A DNA stretch of 64,000 nucleotides from Aquimarina sediminis (GTDB lineage: Bacteria > Bacteroidota > Bacteroidia > Flavobacteriales > Flavobacteriaceae). The DNA lies in contig NZ_POYJ01000001.1 in the NCBI RefSeq assembly GCF_002895435.1, forward strand, positions 186,001 to 250,000, given 5' to 3'. The position numbers were made by a program, and so were the translations under genes. Positions 28,116-37,545 of the stretch are shown piece by piece (position 1 is the first letter of the stretch; each line of letters opens with the position of its first letter). The notes below the pieces were generated by a model. It ran no database searches and had not been told where the DNA came from. It saw only the letters and a list, made by a program, of their open reading frames with translations.

Positions 28116-28123
28116 CAAAACTA
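28116..28123 (-). promoter_or_regulatory. -7 promoter element of hdc
   Basis: TAGTTTTG on the minus strand matches TAnnTTTG exactly, 20 bases before the hdc start codon. No clear TTG lies at the -33 distance. Confidence 0.5.
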
Positions 28124-28296
28124 CGTATTGTGGTTTTATATTCTAAATAGTAATAAATAATTGGAATAAAAATCTATATTTAACTTTTTAATAGATATAT
28201 ATTCTTTTTAAAGAAAGAGAAACTAATGTTTATAGAATATCATTCTTTGATAGAAAAGAAAAAGGGGTTTTGAGAATTAATTATGATCAAAAGTCT

Positions 28297-28887
28297 TTAT
28301 AGTGTACTAAGTTTTTTAACTTCTCCAGGTTTCATTTGATTTAGGTGTATATCACCAACCCTTATTCTTACTAGGCGTAAAGTAGGAAAACCAACAGCTG
28401 AAGTCATTTTTCTTACCTGACGAAATTTTCCTTCTTGTAATGTAATCGAAACCCAACTTGTTGGACCATGTCTATCATCTCGTATTTTTTTTGATCTTTC
28501 TGGAAATTTTGGAATAGTACTTATCTTAAAAGCTTTACAAGGTAGTGTGGTATACTTTTTCCCTTCTATGCTGATTTCTATTCCTTCTTGTAGCAACTTG
28601 ATAGCACTTGCTGTGATTTCACCATTTACTTGGGCATAATACTCTTTTTCTATACCACTACTACAAATATGGTTACTTGTTTTTCCATCAGTAGTTAGTA
28701 ATAATAAACCTTCTGATTTTTCATCAAGTCTGCCAATAGCCATTATTCCCTTAGGAAAATCATATAACTCTCTTAATAGTTTTTTTGAGTTTTGTTTTTG
28801 CCCATTATTAACAAATTGACTTAGATATCCATAAGGTTTATAAATTGCGTAGTGGATATGATTTTGTCTTTCGGTAGTGCTTTCCAT
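28297..28887 (-). CDS. RsuA/RluE-family pseudouridine synthase
   Basis: 196-residue rRNA pseudouridine synthase. The start YAIYKPYGYLSQF, the catalytic aspartate D55 in GRLDEKSEGLLLL, and the C-terminal GKFRQVRKM belong to the RsuA/RluB/E/F group. It lacks an N-terminal S4 domain, as RluE (which modifies 23S U2457) does, and length is close to that enzyme. I assign the family firmly and the RluE specificity tentatively. It is downstream of hdc's 5' region on the same strand, transcribed separately. Confidence 0.85.
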   Translation of the reverse strand: MESTTERQNHIHYAIYKPYGYLSQFVNNGQKQNSKKLLRELYDFPKGIMAIGRLDEKSEGLLLLTTDGKTSNHICSSGIEKEYYAQVNGEITASAIKLLQEGIEISIEGKKYTTLPCKAFKISTIPKFPERSKKIRDDRHGPTSWVSITLQEGKFRQVRKMTSAVGFPTLRLVRIRVGDIHLNQMKPGEVKKLSTL

Positions 28888-29195
28888 TCAAAAAATATAG
28901 AAATCGATATTTGATATAAAATAGTAAACTTGCCAATTTACGGATTTAGTTTTATCAAATTGATATTTAGTTTATAAAACAATGATTTTAATAAAGAGTT
29001 TTTTTTAATTCTAAGATGAAAACTTATCTTTGTATAAGTTTTATAATAGATAGTATTATAAGTTATTGCAACAACTGGGTTAATTATTCGGTAAATCAAT
29101 CATCTAAATTGTTATTTTCCAATCGTTTGTTTAGTATTTCAATGACAACCTTTTTAGGTTTAACACAGGTTTAATTAAAAAGAGAGCAAAAGCGA
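28888..29195 (+). promoter_or_regulatory. Promoter and long leader of the cold-shock gene
   Basis: A perfect -7 element TATCTTTG lies at 29025-29032, predicting a start near 29038 and a leader of about 158 bases before the ATG at 29196. Long leaders that refold at low temperature are typical of cold-shock genes. Within it, AACC and GGTT arms around 29149-29162 form a small hairpin near the 3' end. The part before 29020 is AT-rich with no gene. Confidence 0.5.
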
Positions 29196-29645
29196 ATGGC
29201 AAAATCACAACAGACTTTTAGTAAAATTGAAAAAGAGAAGAAGAAACTAAAAAAACGAGAGGAAAAGCAAAAGAAAAAGGAAGAACGTAGAGCTAATTCA
29301 AATAAAGGTAACGGTTTGGATAGTATGATTGCTTATGTAGATGAACACGGTTATAGTACAGATACGCCACCAGATCCAACAAAGAAAAAGAAGATTAAGG
29401 CTGAGAATATTGAAATTGGAGTTCCTAAAAGAGAAAAAGAGGAATTTGATCCCGTAAGAAGAGGGAAAGTTGCATTTTTTAACGACTCAAAAGGATATGG
29501 CTTTATTAATGATGAAGAAACGCAAGAAAGATATTTTGTGCATGTAAACGGTCTTATGCAAGAGGTAAAAGAAAATGACAAAGTTACTTTTGAACTTGAA
29601 AAAGGACAAAAAGGAATGAATGCTGTTCGTGTAAAAAAAGTGTAG
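29196..29645 (+). CDS. Cold-shock domain protein with a lysine-rich helical N-terminus
   Basis: 149 residues. The C-terminal 65 residues are a cold-shock domain with RNP1 DSKGYGFIND and RNP2 YFVHVNGL, which bind single-stranded RNA or DNA. The N-terminal 85 residues are highly charged, with KEKKKLKKREEKQKKKEER forming a basic helix that likely adds nucleic-acid affinity. This two-part form is common in Bacteroidota. Expected to act as an RNA chaperone. It has a long leader upstream and a strong terminator downstream. Confidence 0.92.
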   Translation: MAKSQQTFSKIEKEKKKLKKREEKQKKKEERRANSNKGNGLDSMIAYVDEHGYSTDTPPDPTKKKKIKAENIEIGVPKREKEEFDPVRRGKVAFFNDSKGYGFINDEETQERYFVHVNGLMQEVKENDKVTFELEKGQKGMNAVRVKKV

Positions 29646-29668
29646 TAGTTGCTACATTAGATAATATA

Positions 29669-29698
29669 AAAAGGGGTTGTTGTTATACAACCCCTTTT
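29669..29698. terminator. Bidirectional terminator
   Basis: AAAAGGGGTTGT (29669-29680) and ACAACCCCTTTT (29687-29698) form a perfect 12-bp stem with loop TGTTAT. It separates the cold-shock gene from the convergent MBL lipoprotein gene. Confidence 0.88.
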
Positions 29699-29723
29699 GT
29701 GTTGTTACGTTTTAAAGCATTTT

Positions 29724-30527
29724 TTACTTTGTATCGATATCAGGATACCAATCCAATTGTATTACTTCTATATCAGAATCTTTTGAAACGAGTTCTTTAA
29801 ACTTGGCAATGTTACTGAATCCATCTGTACCTCGATAATGATAAGGATAGACTTGTTTTGGTTTAAATTCTAACACAGCATCTGCTGCATTCTCTATGGT
29901 CATCGTATAAGGAAGGTTCATACTGATAAATGCCATGTCTATATACTTTAGTGATCTCATTTCGGGTATATCTTCTGTATCACCAGAAAAGTAAATGCGT
30001 TTTTTTCCTAACGTAATTACATATCCATTTCCTCTTCCTTTTTTATGAAATTTTAAGGCTTCTTCACGTAGGTTATACATCGGGATTCCTTCGATTGGTA
30101 TGCCTTGTATCTCTTTGGTTTCTCCATTGTTAATGATGATTAGTTGATCAGTATATTTGGCTGGGAGTTTTTCTGCCACTGATTGAGGAACAACAATTTC
30201 TGCATTAGAGAGATCTAGACTATCCAGAGTTTCAATATCCATATGATCTCCATGAATATCGGTAATAAGCACTAGGTTTGCGAGCCTTTTATTTTTAAAT
30301 GCTTTGGCTCCACCAGTTGGATCAATGTAAATTATTTTCTCTTTCCACTCCAGAATGGCAGTAGCATGTTGTATCGGGTCAATGTACACATCACTTTTAG
30401 GCTTTTTTAGAGTCTCTTTTGGAGCTTCAATAGTAGTTGTGTCGGTGTCAGCACCTTCTTCTTTTTTTGATTTACAGTTCAAAAAAACAAGGCATATTAG
30501 TATAATGTATAGAATATGCAGTTTCAT
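29724..30527 (-). CDS. MBL-fold metallo-hydrolase lipoprotein
   Basis: 267 residues, with lipobox LVFLNCKSKKEE followed by a Thr/Glu/Lys-rich linker and a metallo-beta-lactamase domain. The metal motif is TDIHGDHMDIET (HxHxDH with Ile-His-Gly-Asp-His); other likely ligands are in FSGDTED and YPYHYRG. It resembles UlaG-like lactonases/phosphodiesterases and is probably periplasmic or at the cell surface. Substrate unknown. It is distinct from the cytoplasmic MBL protein at 8394. Confidence 0.84.
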   Translation of the reverse strand: MKLHILYIILICLVFLNCKSKKEEGADTDTTTIEAPKETLKKPKSDVYIDPIQHATAILEWKEKIIYIDPTGGAKAFKNKRLANLVLITDIHGDHMDIETLDSLDLSNAEIVVPQSVAEKLPAKYTDQLIIINNGETKEIQGIPIEGIPMYNLREEALKFHKKGRGNGYVITLGKKRIYFSGDTEDIPEMRSLKYIDMAFISMNLPYTMTIENAADAVLEFKPKQVYPYHYRGTDGFSNIAKFKELVSKDSDIEVIQLDWYPDIDTK

Positions 30528-30750
30528 GATTTGATGAATTTTTTGGTTTATTAGATTTAAAAGATATGAATAATGCTCGAGAAATATCCTATGGTAACGT
30601 TATCTTAACCTAGTCATAGTTACTTTAAATAGTTGGTTGTTGATGTAATGTATTGTAATACAGGTTAAAAACATTGGGCTAAAAATATTGATATATTTGT
30701 CTCCAAATTATAAGAAATTGTTAGCAAGAATATCTTTTAAGTGTTATTGA

Positions 30751-31506
30751 TTAATTATCTAACCATAATTTGATTGCCATAGCGATAACCATAATAACCA
30801 AAAATATTTTGACTAAACCATCTCCTTTTTTAACAGACCATCTACTTGCTATCCAACCCCCAGAGGCATTACCTAAAGCAAGAACAAAACCATATAGGTA
30901 ATTGATTTGATTGTTATAAATAAATATGACCAGAGCCCCAATGGTATAGATAAAAACAACCAAAACTTTTATAGCATTCGAAGAAACTAGATTTAAATAA
31001 TTTATAGAGGTTAGCGCCAATAGAATGAATATGCCAACACCAGCTTGAATAAAACCACCGTATATACCAATAAAGAAAAAAGTAAAAATAGAAATCCACA
31101 TATATTTTCCTTTTGTTCTTTCTACCAAAGAGTTAATGTTTACTTTAGGTTTGAAGATCATAAACAATACTACTGCAACCATGACTATTGCCAATATTTT
31201 ATTAAAAAGGTCTCCTTTTATTTCTATAGCAATTTGAGCACCAATAAGAGATCCAATAAGAGCAGATATCCCAAGATAAACTCCAAATATAGTAGGGGCA
31301 ATGCCTTTACTTTTGAAACCAGCAATAGAGGAGATGGATTGTATGAAGATTCCGATACGATTTGTACCATTGGCAATAGCAGGGGGGAGTCCCATAAATA
31401 TTAGCATTGGTAATGTAAGTAGAGAACCTCCTCCAGCGATTGTATTTATTACTCCGGCTACAAATCCAACCCCTGCAAGAATTAACAAAAGTAAAGTTTC
31501 ATTCAT
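30751..31506 (-). CDS. TSUP-family (TauE/SafE) membrane transporter
   Basis: 251-residue inner-membrane protein with about eight helices. The two repeated motifs are GVINTIAGGGSLLTLP near residue 20 and GIYGGFIQAGVGIFIL near residue 150, diagnostic of TauE/SafE. Members export or import sulfur-containing organic anions or sulfite. The divergent neighbour is a SulP anion transporter, so the pair may handle related sulfur or carboxylate anions (inference). Confidence 0.88.
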   Translation of the reverse strand: MNETLLLLILAGVGFVAGVINTIAGGGSLLTLPMLIFMGLPPAIANGTNRIGIFIQSISSIAGFKSKGIAPTIFGVYLGISALIGSLIGAQIAIEIKGDLFNKILAIVMVAVVLFMIFKPKVNINSLVERTKGKYMWISIFTFFFIGIYGGFIQAGVGIFILLALTSINYLNLVSSNAIKVLVVFIYTIGALVIFIYNNQINYLYGFVLALGNASGGWIASRWSVKKGDGLVKIFLVIMVIAMAIKLWLDN

Positions 31507-31544
31507 TTATTTAATATAAGAGGAAAACCAAAAGTTATTAGCAT

Positions 31545-31552
31545 CAAAATTA
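31545..31552 (-). promoter_or_regulatory. -7 promoter element of the TSUP gene
   Basis: TAATTTTG on the minus strand matches TAnnTTTG exactly, 39 bases before the ATG at 31506. No -33 box is obvious. Confidence 0.45.
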
Positions 31553-31666
31553 GTTAATTCATTATGATAAAAATGTATTTGAATATAAAAAAGAGTAGAT
31601 AAACAGCGTATAAATTACTTAGACTAATTTTTAAAATTGATGAATTGTAAATTCTTTTGGTAAAAC

Positions 31667-33466
31667 TTGTTAAACTATTGTAGTTTTACGTTATCAACCA
31701 AAACCGTCAATACTGTTAAAACAATTCATAAAATAATTCCGTTTCTTCAAACCTTCAAGGATAAAAAGTATACTAGTTCTCTCTTTAAGGCTGATAGTAT
31801 TGCTGGTATTACGGTAGGAGTAATTCTGATACCTCAGGCAATTGCATATGCTTTACTTATGGGAGTGCCTCCAATCTATGGGCTCTATGCTTGTTTGGTA
31901 CCTTTGTTACTGTATGCTTTTTTTGGTACGTCAAAACAACTTAGTATTGGTCCCGTTGCCGTAACGGCTATTTTGGTAATGAGTGGGGTAAGTCAACTGG
32001 CAGATCCATTTACAGAAGAGTACATTGAACTAGTTTTGTTTTCTGGCTTTCTGATTGGAGTATTGCAAATAATTATGAGTGTATTGCGAATGGGGTTTTT
32101 GGTTAACCTTATTTCTCAGCCTGTTATTTCAGGTTTTATTTCGGCTGCAGCAATTATAATTATTGTTTCTCAATTAGAACAAGGTTTAGGAATTGAAATC
32201 CCCGATTTTAAACATACCCATCAAACTATATGGTATGCTATAAGCCATTTTCATGAAGTAAATTGGGTTACTTTAGCAATTTGTTTATCCTCAATACTAA
32301 TTATTAATGTACTCAAAAAATGGAAAAGATCTTTTCCAGGGGCACTTACTGTATTGGTTATAACTACTCTGATTACTTATTTTTTTAATTTAAATGATAA
32401 AGGGTTGGCTATCATAGAAGATGTGCCAAGTGGATTACCATCATTTGGTATTCCTGAAATGAATTATGATACGATGATGGCACTTATCCCGTCTGTGTTA
32501 ACTGTTACTTTTATTGGGTATGTAGGTAGTATTGGTATTGCAAAGTCTATGGAGATGAAAAACCGAGATCATATTATACGACCCAACCAAGAGTTGTTTG
32601 CTTTAGGAATTGCTAAGGTTATTGGTTCTTTTTTTCAGGCTGTACCATCATCTGGTAGTTATAGTCGTTCGGCAATTAATGACGAAGCAGGAGGAAAGAC
32701 TACTGTATCATCTATTATAGCGGCTATAATGGTTATTTTTTCTTTGTTGTTTCTTACTTCATTTTTTTATTTTATACCAAAATCAGTTCTTGCTGCAATT
32801 ATATTGGTTTCTGTATTTGGGCTGATCAATATTAGTGAAGCAAAATATCTGTTTAGTCTACGAAGAAGAGATTTTATTGTAATGATAATTACTTTTATCG
32901 GAACATTAATTTTTGGCGTTGAAAACGGTATTTTTATTGGAGTAATATTATCTTTTGTCTTTCTACAGTATTATAGTGCACGCCCACATATCGCTGAGCT
33001 TGTAAATATACCTGATACTAAATATTATAGAAATATAAATAGATTCCCTGATGCTATTCAGTCAGAGATATACTTAATTATTAGGTTTGATAATCAGCTT
33101 TATTTTGGAAACTCTAGTTATTTTAAGGATTCTGTTTTGTCCTATGTTGCTAGTCGAAAATTATTGCCAAAATTCTTGATTCTTGATAATACAAATATGC
33201 ATGATATCGATAGCACAGGTTTACATGTTCTTGAAGATATACAACAATATCTTGATGGTTTAGGTATTCAATTATTAATTGTGGGTACAATCGGACCTGT
33301 AAGAGATTTTTTAAAACGATCAGGTTTTACAGATGAATTAGGAGAAAATCATTATTACTTGACAATTTCTGATGCCGTTGATTATGCAGAAAACCGGACA
33401 AAGCATGAGGAAGTACATAGAGCTGCAGTGCAGTTTAATCAAAAACGAAGATCATTTTTGGATTAA
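31667..33466 (+). CDS. SulP-family anion permease with STAS domain
   Basis: About 599 residues. Membrane part with 10-14 helices (about 45-420) begins with KADSIAGITVGVILIPQAIA and contains GLYACLVPLLLYAFFGTSK, typical of SulP. The C-terminal STAS domain (about 450-580) has LDNTNMHDIDSTGLHVL. It moves sulfate, bicarbonate or related anions with Na or H. The start is uncertain: no ATG precedes the conserved region, and TTG at 31667 is the best candidate; the true start may be a rarer codon nearer IHKIIPFLQ. Confidence 0.88.
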   Translation: MLNYCSFTLSTKTVNTVKTIHKIIPFLQTFKDKKYTSSLFKADSIAGITVGVILIPQAIAYALLMGVPPIYGLYACLVPLLLYAFFGTSKQLSIGPVAVTAILVMSGVSQLADPFTEEYIELVLFSGFLIGVLQIIMSVLRMGFLVNLISQPVISGFISAAAIIIIVSQLEQGLGIEIPDFKHTHQTIWYAISHFHEVNWVTLAICLSSILIINVLKKWKRSFPGALTVLVITTLITYFFNLNDKGLAIIEDVPSGLPSFGIPEMNYDTMMALIPSVLTVTFIGYVGSIGIAKSMEMKNRDHIIRPNQELFALGIAKVIGSFFQAVPSSGSYSRSAINDEAGGKTTVSSIIAAIMVIFSLLFLTSFFYFIPKSVLAAIILVSVFGLINISEAKYLFSLRRRDFIVMIITFIGTLIFGVENGIFIGVILSFVFLQYYSARPHIAELVNIPDTKYYRNINRFPDAIQSEIYLIIRFDNQLYFGNSSYFKDSVLSYVASRKLLPKFLILDNTNMHDIDSTGLHVLEDIQQYLDGLGIQLLIVGTIGPVRDFLKRSGFTDELGENHYYLTISDAVDYAENRTKHEEVHRAAVQFNQKRRSFLD

Positions 33467-33504
33467 CAATACCCTTACCGTTTTTAGATTGTGAGAATAT
33501 GATT

Positions 33505-34470
33505 TTAATCTTGGTCATACAAATGCAATTTTAATCCCATACCATAATTGGTATTATTGTTTTTGATCAAATTATTCGTTTTACTGTATTGATGGTCAAA
33601 ACGTTGCCAGGTTCTATTTTTAAAAAATATCCTTCTGGTAAAGGTATTATAACTATTAATTTTATCAGTAAAAGGGAGCAAGGGTCTAAAAGTTGTAGAA
33701 ACCTTAACTATTCCTTTTTTGGTTTCTATTTGGCTATATTTTTTGGTTTGCTGGAGTTTACCTTCTTTATCAGCATAACCGAGCACCTGTATGGATACAA
33801 AAATACCCTCTTTTGGAATAAATATTTTATATTCTGAAATGTCTAGTTCAAAATTAGGTTTATCCTTTTCACTTACTATAAACACTATATCCTCATAAAA
33901 CAATCTTTTTCCTGGAAATCCATTCTCATTACCATAAAATTGCATTTTGAAAAGGGTAGAAAAGGATTGCGATTTTCCAGAGTGTCGATTAGAAGATTCT
34001 ATTTTTATCGGTAAATATACAGACGCTATTTTTGTTGATTTCTCAGAATTCTTAGGGAAAAATACTGCAATTTCTGACTCCACCGTAGGAAGCCAGCTTT
34101 TGAAATAATCATTATGAACTTCTGAAGCTAGTTTTTTGGTTTTGTATTTTCTCTTTTTTTCAGCCGTAATATATACTTCTTTGAGCTCGGCTATATTCTG
34201 AGTTAAAATAATTTTTTTGTGTGTTGATGTTGTGGGGATTACTCGCTCTTTATAGCCAACGGCAGAAATGTATAAAGAATCTATATCAGGATACCACTTT
34301 TTTGAAAAAAGAAAATTACCATCAGCATCGGCAAAAGTTCCGTTTCCATTACCAAAAGAAATTGTGGCATAAGAAATAGGAGTTTTTTGCACAGAATCAA
34401 GTACAGTGTAGGTCTGTGAGAATACTATTTGTGCTAAAAAAAGCAGCGATAGGGAAAACAGCTTTTTCAT
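33505..34470 (-). CDS. Secreted CarboxypepD_reg-like protein
   Basis: 321 residues with a signal peptide (MKKLFSLSLLFLAQIVFSQ). The first 80 mature residues form a CarboxypepD_reg-like beta domain (TPISYATISFGNGNGTFADADG). The remainder is beta-rich with many lysines and no recognised catalytic motif. No barrel or plug domain is present. Such proteins are frequent in Bacteroidota and are thought to be periplasmic or surface proteins; function unknown. It is convergent with the SulP gene. Confidence 0.75.
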   Translation of the reverse strand: MKKLFSLSLLFLAQIVFSQTYTVLDSVQKTPISYATISFGNGNGTFADADGNFLFSKKWYPDIDSLYISAVGYKERVIPTTSTHKKIILTQNIAELKEVYITAEKKRKYKTKKLASEVHNDYFKSWLPTVESEIAVFFPKNSEKSTKIASVYLPIKIESSNRHSGKSQSFSTLFKMQFYGNENGFPGKRLFYEDIVFIVSEKDKPNFELDISEYKIFIPKEGIFVSIQVLGYADKEGKLQQTKKYSQIETKKGIVKVSTTFRPLLPFTDKINSYNTFTRRIFFKNRTWQRFDHQYSKTNNLIKNNNTNYGMGLKLHLYDQD

Positions 34471-34808
34471 TAGATATTTTGGGGATTAAAGTAACTAAAA
34501 TAATAAAATATATTCATAACTCAGCGATAACCATGCCAAAGAGTTGTAATTTATTGACAGTTTTTCTATCCGCTATAAAGGTTTTTGCCACTCAGGAGAT
34601 TTACTTTAGACAAATTAACCAATCTACTGTAGATATAGTAAAATACCTTATGTTTTGTTTAGGTTTTCTGATTTTAAGTAGATTAAAATTACTGAATTAG
34701 AATAAAGAGAATACTGAAGTGTTTTTAGCCAGTTTATTGCCCTTTTTATGTTTACCTTTAGAATATTTGATTTCAGATAGTCATCGTTACAATGATTAAT
34801 TAGAGTAC
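34471..34808. other. 338-base intergenic region
   Basis: No convincing gene or RNA. A plus-strand 56-residue open frame at 34533-34700 has no family resemblance and no promoter. A near-match to a -7 box lies about 45 bases before the EamA gene. Confidence 0.4.
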
Positions 34809-35636
34809 ATGAAAAAAGCCATATATTATATGCTTCTTAGTGCTATTTCTTTTACAGCAATGAATTTGTTGGTAAAATTTCTGGCACACTTTGGCGGAGC
34901 TCAACTAGTATTTTTCAGGGCATTTGGTTCATTGTTTTTTACCATGACCTATTTGTTATTGCATAAAATACCAATACTTGGAAACCAAAAAGGATTAATG
35001 ATTTGTAGAGGGCTAGCAGGAGTAACGTCTATGGGATTGTTTTTTATGTCTGTAAACTATTTGCCCATTGGTTCTGCAGTATCGTTGCGGTATTTATCAC
35101 CTATTTTTGCCACAATATTTGCAGTGTTTTTTCTTAAAGAATTTGTAAAACCGGTACAATGGCTATTTTTTTTGATGGCATTCGGGGGAGTACTAATGAT
35201 CAAAGGTTTTGACCCAAATATAGATTCTATAGGTCTATTACTAGTATTGGGATCAGCAATATTTAGTGGTGTGGTATATGTATTAATCAATAAAATTGGA
35301 AATAGAGACCATCCTGTTGTGATTGTAAATTACTTTATGTGGATTTCTGTTGCCGTAGGTGGGGTTCTTTCAATATTTAATTGGACTACACCAATTGGTG
35401 TAGAATGGTTACTACTACTGAGTCTTGGAATTTTTGGGTATTTTGGACAATTATTTATGACCAAAGCATTTCAATCTCAGGCAACCAACAAAGTCGTGTC
35501 ACTGAAGTATGTTGAAGTTCTTTTTACCATGATCGCTGGAGTTTTCTGGTTCTCTGACATATACCCTTTCTTAAGTATTATAGGTACGTTATTAGTGGTT
35601 ACAGGTCTAATACTCAATATATGGTATCGAAAATAA
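34809..35636 (+). CDS. EamA/DMT-family transporter
   Basis: 275 residues with ten membrane helices arranged as two EamA repeats (about 5-130 and 143-272). FFRAFGSLFFT in the first repeat and SLKYVEVLFTMIAGVFWF in the second are typical of the family. Members export small metabolites or amino acids; the substrate cannot be told from sequence. Transcribed alone. Confidence 0.88.
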   Translation: MKKAIYYMLLSAISFTAMNLLVKFLAHFGGAQLVFFRAFGSLFFTMTYLLLHKIPILGNQKGLMICRGLAGVTSMGLFFMSVNYLPIGSAVSLRYLSPIFATIFAVFFLKEFVKPVQWLFFLMAFGGVLMIKGFDPNIDSIGLLLVLGSAIFSGVVYVLINKIGNRDHPVVIVNYFMWISVAVGGVLSIFNWTTPIGVEWLLLLSLGIFGYFGQLFMTKAFQSQATNKVVSLKYVEVLFTMIAGVFWFSDIYPFLSIIGTLLVVTGLILNIWYRK

Positions 35637-35793
35637 TGATAAGTGGTAGTGATAAAAATTCATGGCCAATAAGTAGTCAGTTACGATCTAATATAAAGAT
35701 CAAAAAATTGAATGTCATGTTATTAGATGAGTCAACTTATTAATTTATTTTCAAAATGTTAAATGGAATACAAATTATTGACCATGAATTATA

Positions 35794-36045
35794 TTATGAA
35801 AAATCTTCTCTTAAATAATACATCAATTTGGATTTATCAGTAAAGCTTTTTATAGCAATTATTTCTCCTGAGATTTTGTTATAAATTACTTGTACAAAAA
35901 GTAAGTCTACATAGAAAAAACAGTAATGAAAATCACGATTCATATCGTTTATCGAAAAGAGGTGAATTCCTCTATCCCAAATATCTTTATATTTAAGGTT
36001 TAAATTTCTAGCGTTGAACTGCTGTTCTAGGGTAATTTTTTGCAT
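35794..36045 (-). CDS. Small uncharacterised protein
   Basis: 83 residues, not recognised. It begins MQKITLEQQFNARNLNLKYKD and ends in a charged helix. No signal peptide or membrane segment. A 9-bp inverted repeat (36056-36064 and 36072-36080) sits directly upstream of the ATG and could be an operator. Codon texture and an ATG start support it as a real gene, with moderate confidence. Confidence 0.55.
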   Translation of the reverse strand: MQKITLEQQFNARNLNLKYKDIWDRGIHLFSINDMNRDFHYCFFYVDLLFVQVIYNKISGEIIAIKSFTDKSKLMYYLREDFS

Positions 36046-36055
36046 AGGTTATAAA

Positions 36056-36080
36056 TTTTATCATATGAGGCATGATAAAA
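36056..36080. repeat. Inverted repeat upstream of the 83-residue gene
   Basis: TTTTATCAT (36056-36064) and ATGATAAAA (36072-36080) are perfect inverted arms with a 7-base spacer, 11 bases before the start codon. It is AT-only with no U-tract, so a protein-binding site is more likely than a terminator. Confidence 0.4.
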
Positions 36081-36237
36081 CTACGGAAAAACCGTAATAT
36101 ATGCAAGTTTAATGTGTATAAAATGTTGGGGTACAATGTTTTTGCTTATGTAAAGTAAAATTAAAAATATTAGTTTTTAGCTAGAATTACTTAAGTAAGT
36201 TGTAATATTCTTGGAATATTTTGACAGTAATCCATAG

Positions 36238-36873
36238 CTATTTCTTATTTAAGGCTAGTTGAATTCCTAATACAATAAAAAGTACCCCTGTAGTTTTATT
36301 TAACCAAGAGTTTACCTTTCTATTTTGTTTGATCGTACTTGCAAGTTTAGCAGAAAAAACAGCTAGTGTAAGACACCAAATGGTACCCGTTGTCACAAAA
36401 GTTAACCCTAAGATTAGAAAGGGTATTGCATTAGTTGCATGTTCTGGAGAAATAAATTGAGGTAAGAATGCAAGAAAAAAGAGCGCTATTTTGGGATTTA
36501 GAAGATTTGTTAATACACCTGAGAGGTAAATCTTTTTGTAATTTTGAGTGGTTTTGTTTTTTTGTAAGATGATGTTTCCTAGGGTCGATTTAGTTGTTAA
36601 CGATTTAATTCCCAGAAAGATTAGGTAAGCTGCACCAATGTATTTTATGGCATTAAAGGCTGTAGCAGATTTAGCAAGGAGGATAGATAATCCCATAACC
36701 GCAAAAATACAGTGCAATAATGCTCCAGAAGAAATACCTAAAACAGATATGATTCCTGTTTTTTTTCCTTGTGATATACTACGCCCCAAAATATACATTG
36801 TATCTGCTCCAGGTGTGAGGTTAAGGAGTATACCAGCTATAATAAATGCTTCAAAATTAACTATACCAAACAT
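36238..36873 (-). CDS. LysE-family amino-acid exporter
   Basis: 211-residue inner-membrane exporter with six helices. The N-terminal LNLTPGADTMYILGRSISQG is the diagnostic LysE/RhtB motif. It likely exports an amino acid or homoserine lactone. It is divergent from an Lrp-type regulator 117 bases away, the standard exporter-regulator pairing, so expression is probably induced by the exported amino acid. Confidence 0.9.
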   Translation of the reverse strand: MFGIVNFEAFIIAGILLNLTPGADTMYILGRSISQGKKTGIISVLGISSGALLHCIFAVMGLSILLAKSATAFNAIKYIGAAYLIFLGIKSLTTKSTLGNIILQKNKTTQNYKKIYLSGVLTNLLNPKIALFFLAFLPQFISPEHATNAIPFLILGLTFVTTGTIWCLTLAVFSAKLASTIKQNRKVNSWLNKTTGVLFIVLGIQLALNKK

Positions 36874-36890
36874 AGAGTGTAAGATTTATC

Positions 36891-36898
36891 CAAAATTA
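36891..36898 (-). promoter_or_regulatory. -7 promoter element of lysE-type gene
   Basis: TAATTTTG on the minus strand, an exact TAnnTTTG, 17 bases before the ATG at 36873, which implies a leader of about 10 bases. Confidence 0.5.
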
Positions 36899-36936
36899 TA
36901 TGTTTAGATTTCCATTAAGAAACGGAATCATTGGTA

Positions 36937-36944
36937 TACTTTTG
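36937..36944 (+). promoter_or_regulatory. -7 promoter element of the Lrp gene
   Basis: TACTTTTG matches TAnnTTTG exactly, about 46 bases before the ATG at 36991. It lies 38 bases from the divergent lysE -7 element. Confidence 0.5.
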
Positions 36945-36990
36945 TATTTATGATTAAATACTTTGTTTTTTTATTTAAAAACCATTGATT

Positions 36991-37434
36991 ATGGTAAAAG
37001 ATGATTTAGACTGGAAAATTTTAGAAGTTCTACAAGAAAATGCCCGTTTGCCTTTTGCTCAGATTGGAAGAGCAGTAGGTTTATCACCTTCTGCGGTTGC
37101 AGAGCGTATTCAACGTATGGAAGATACTGGGGTTATAATGGGGTATAAAACTCTGGTATCCCCATTAAAAATGGGATGGTCGCTTTCTGCCTATATTATG
37201 ATGAGTGTAAGTCGAGTTAATTTTCAACCATTTATCGATTCGTTGAAGTCATATCCAGAGATGGTCGAATGCTCCCGGGTTACAGGCAAGGATTGTTTGA
37301 TTATGAAATTTCATGTAAAAGACAGTCAGCATCTCGAAAAAGTAATAAACAGACTTACACAGTTTGGAGATCCTACTACCTTACTTATACTAAACGAATT
37401 ATTAAAAAATGGTAATATAGAGAGAGGAATGTAA
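36991..37434 (+). CDS. Lrp/AsnC-family transcriptional regulator
   Basis: 147 residues from the ATG at 36991 (a TTG two codons earlier is less likely). N-terminal winged helix DDLDWKILEVLQENARLPF with recognition helix in VGLSPSAVAERIQRME, then the RAM ligand-binding domain (about 65-140). Members sense amino acids as octamers. It is divergent from the LysE exporter, its probable target. Confidence 0.92.
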   Translation: MVKDDLDWKILEVLQENARLPFAQIGRAVGLSPSAVAERIQRMEDTGVIMGYKTLVSPLKMGWSLSAYIMMSVSRVNFQPFIDSLKSYPEMVECSRVTGKDCLIMKFHVKDSQHLEKVINRLTQFGDPTTLLILNELLKNGNIERGM

Positions 37435-37545
37435 AAAGGTTAAAAATACCAAACTGAGCATATCGAGATGTGTACAGATATTGATGGATGCCCGACTTAC
37501 CTTGCCTTGAGATTGACAAAGAACCCAGTTTGGCTAAAAACTGAA

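Noticed and set aside
34416..34700. Plus-strand open frame of 94 codons (56 from the inner ATG at 34533)
   Set aside because: It overlaps the start of a well-supported minus-strand gene, has no family resemblance, no promoter match and weak codon texture. I treat it as chance.
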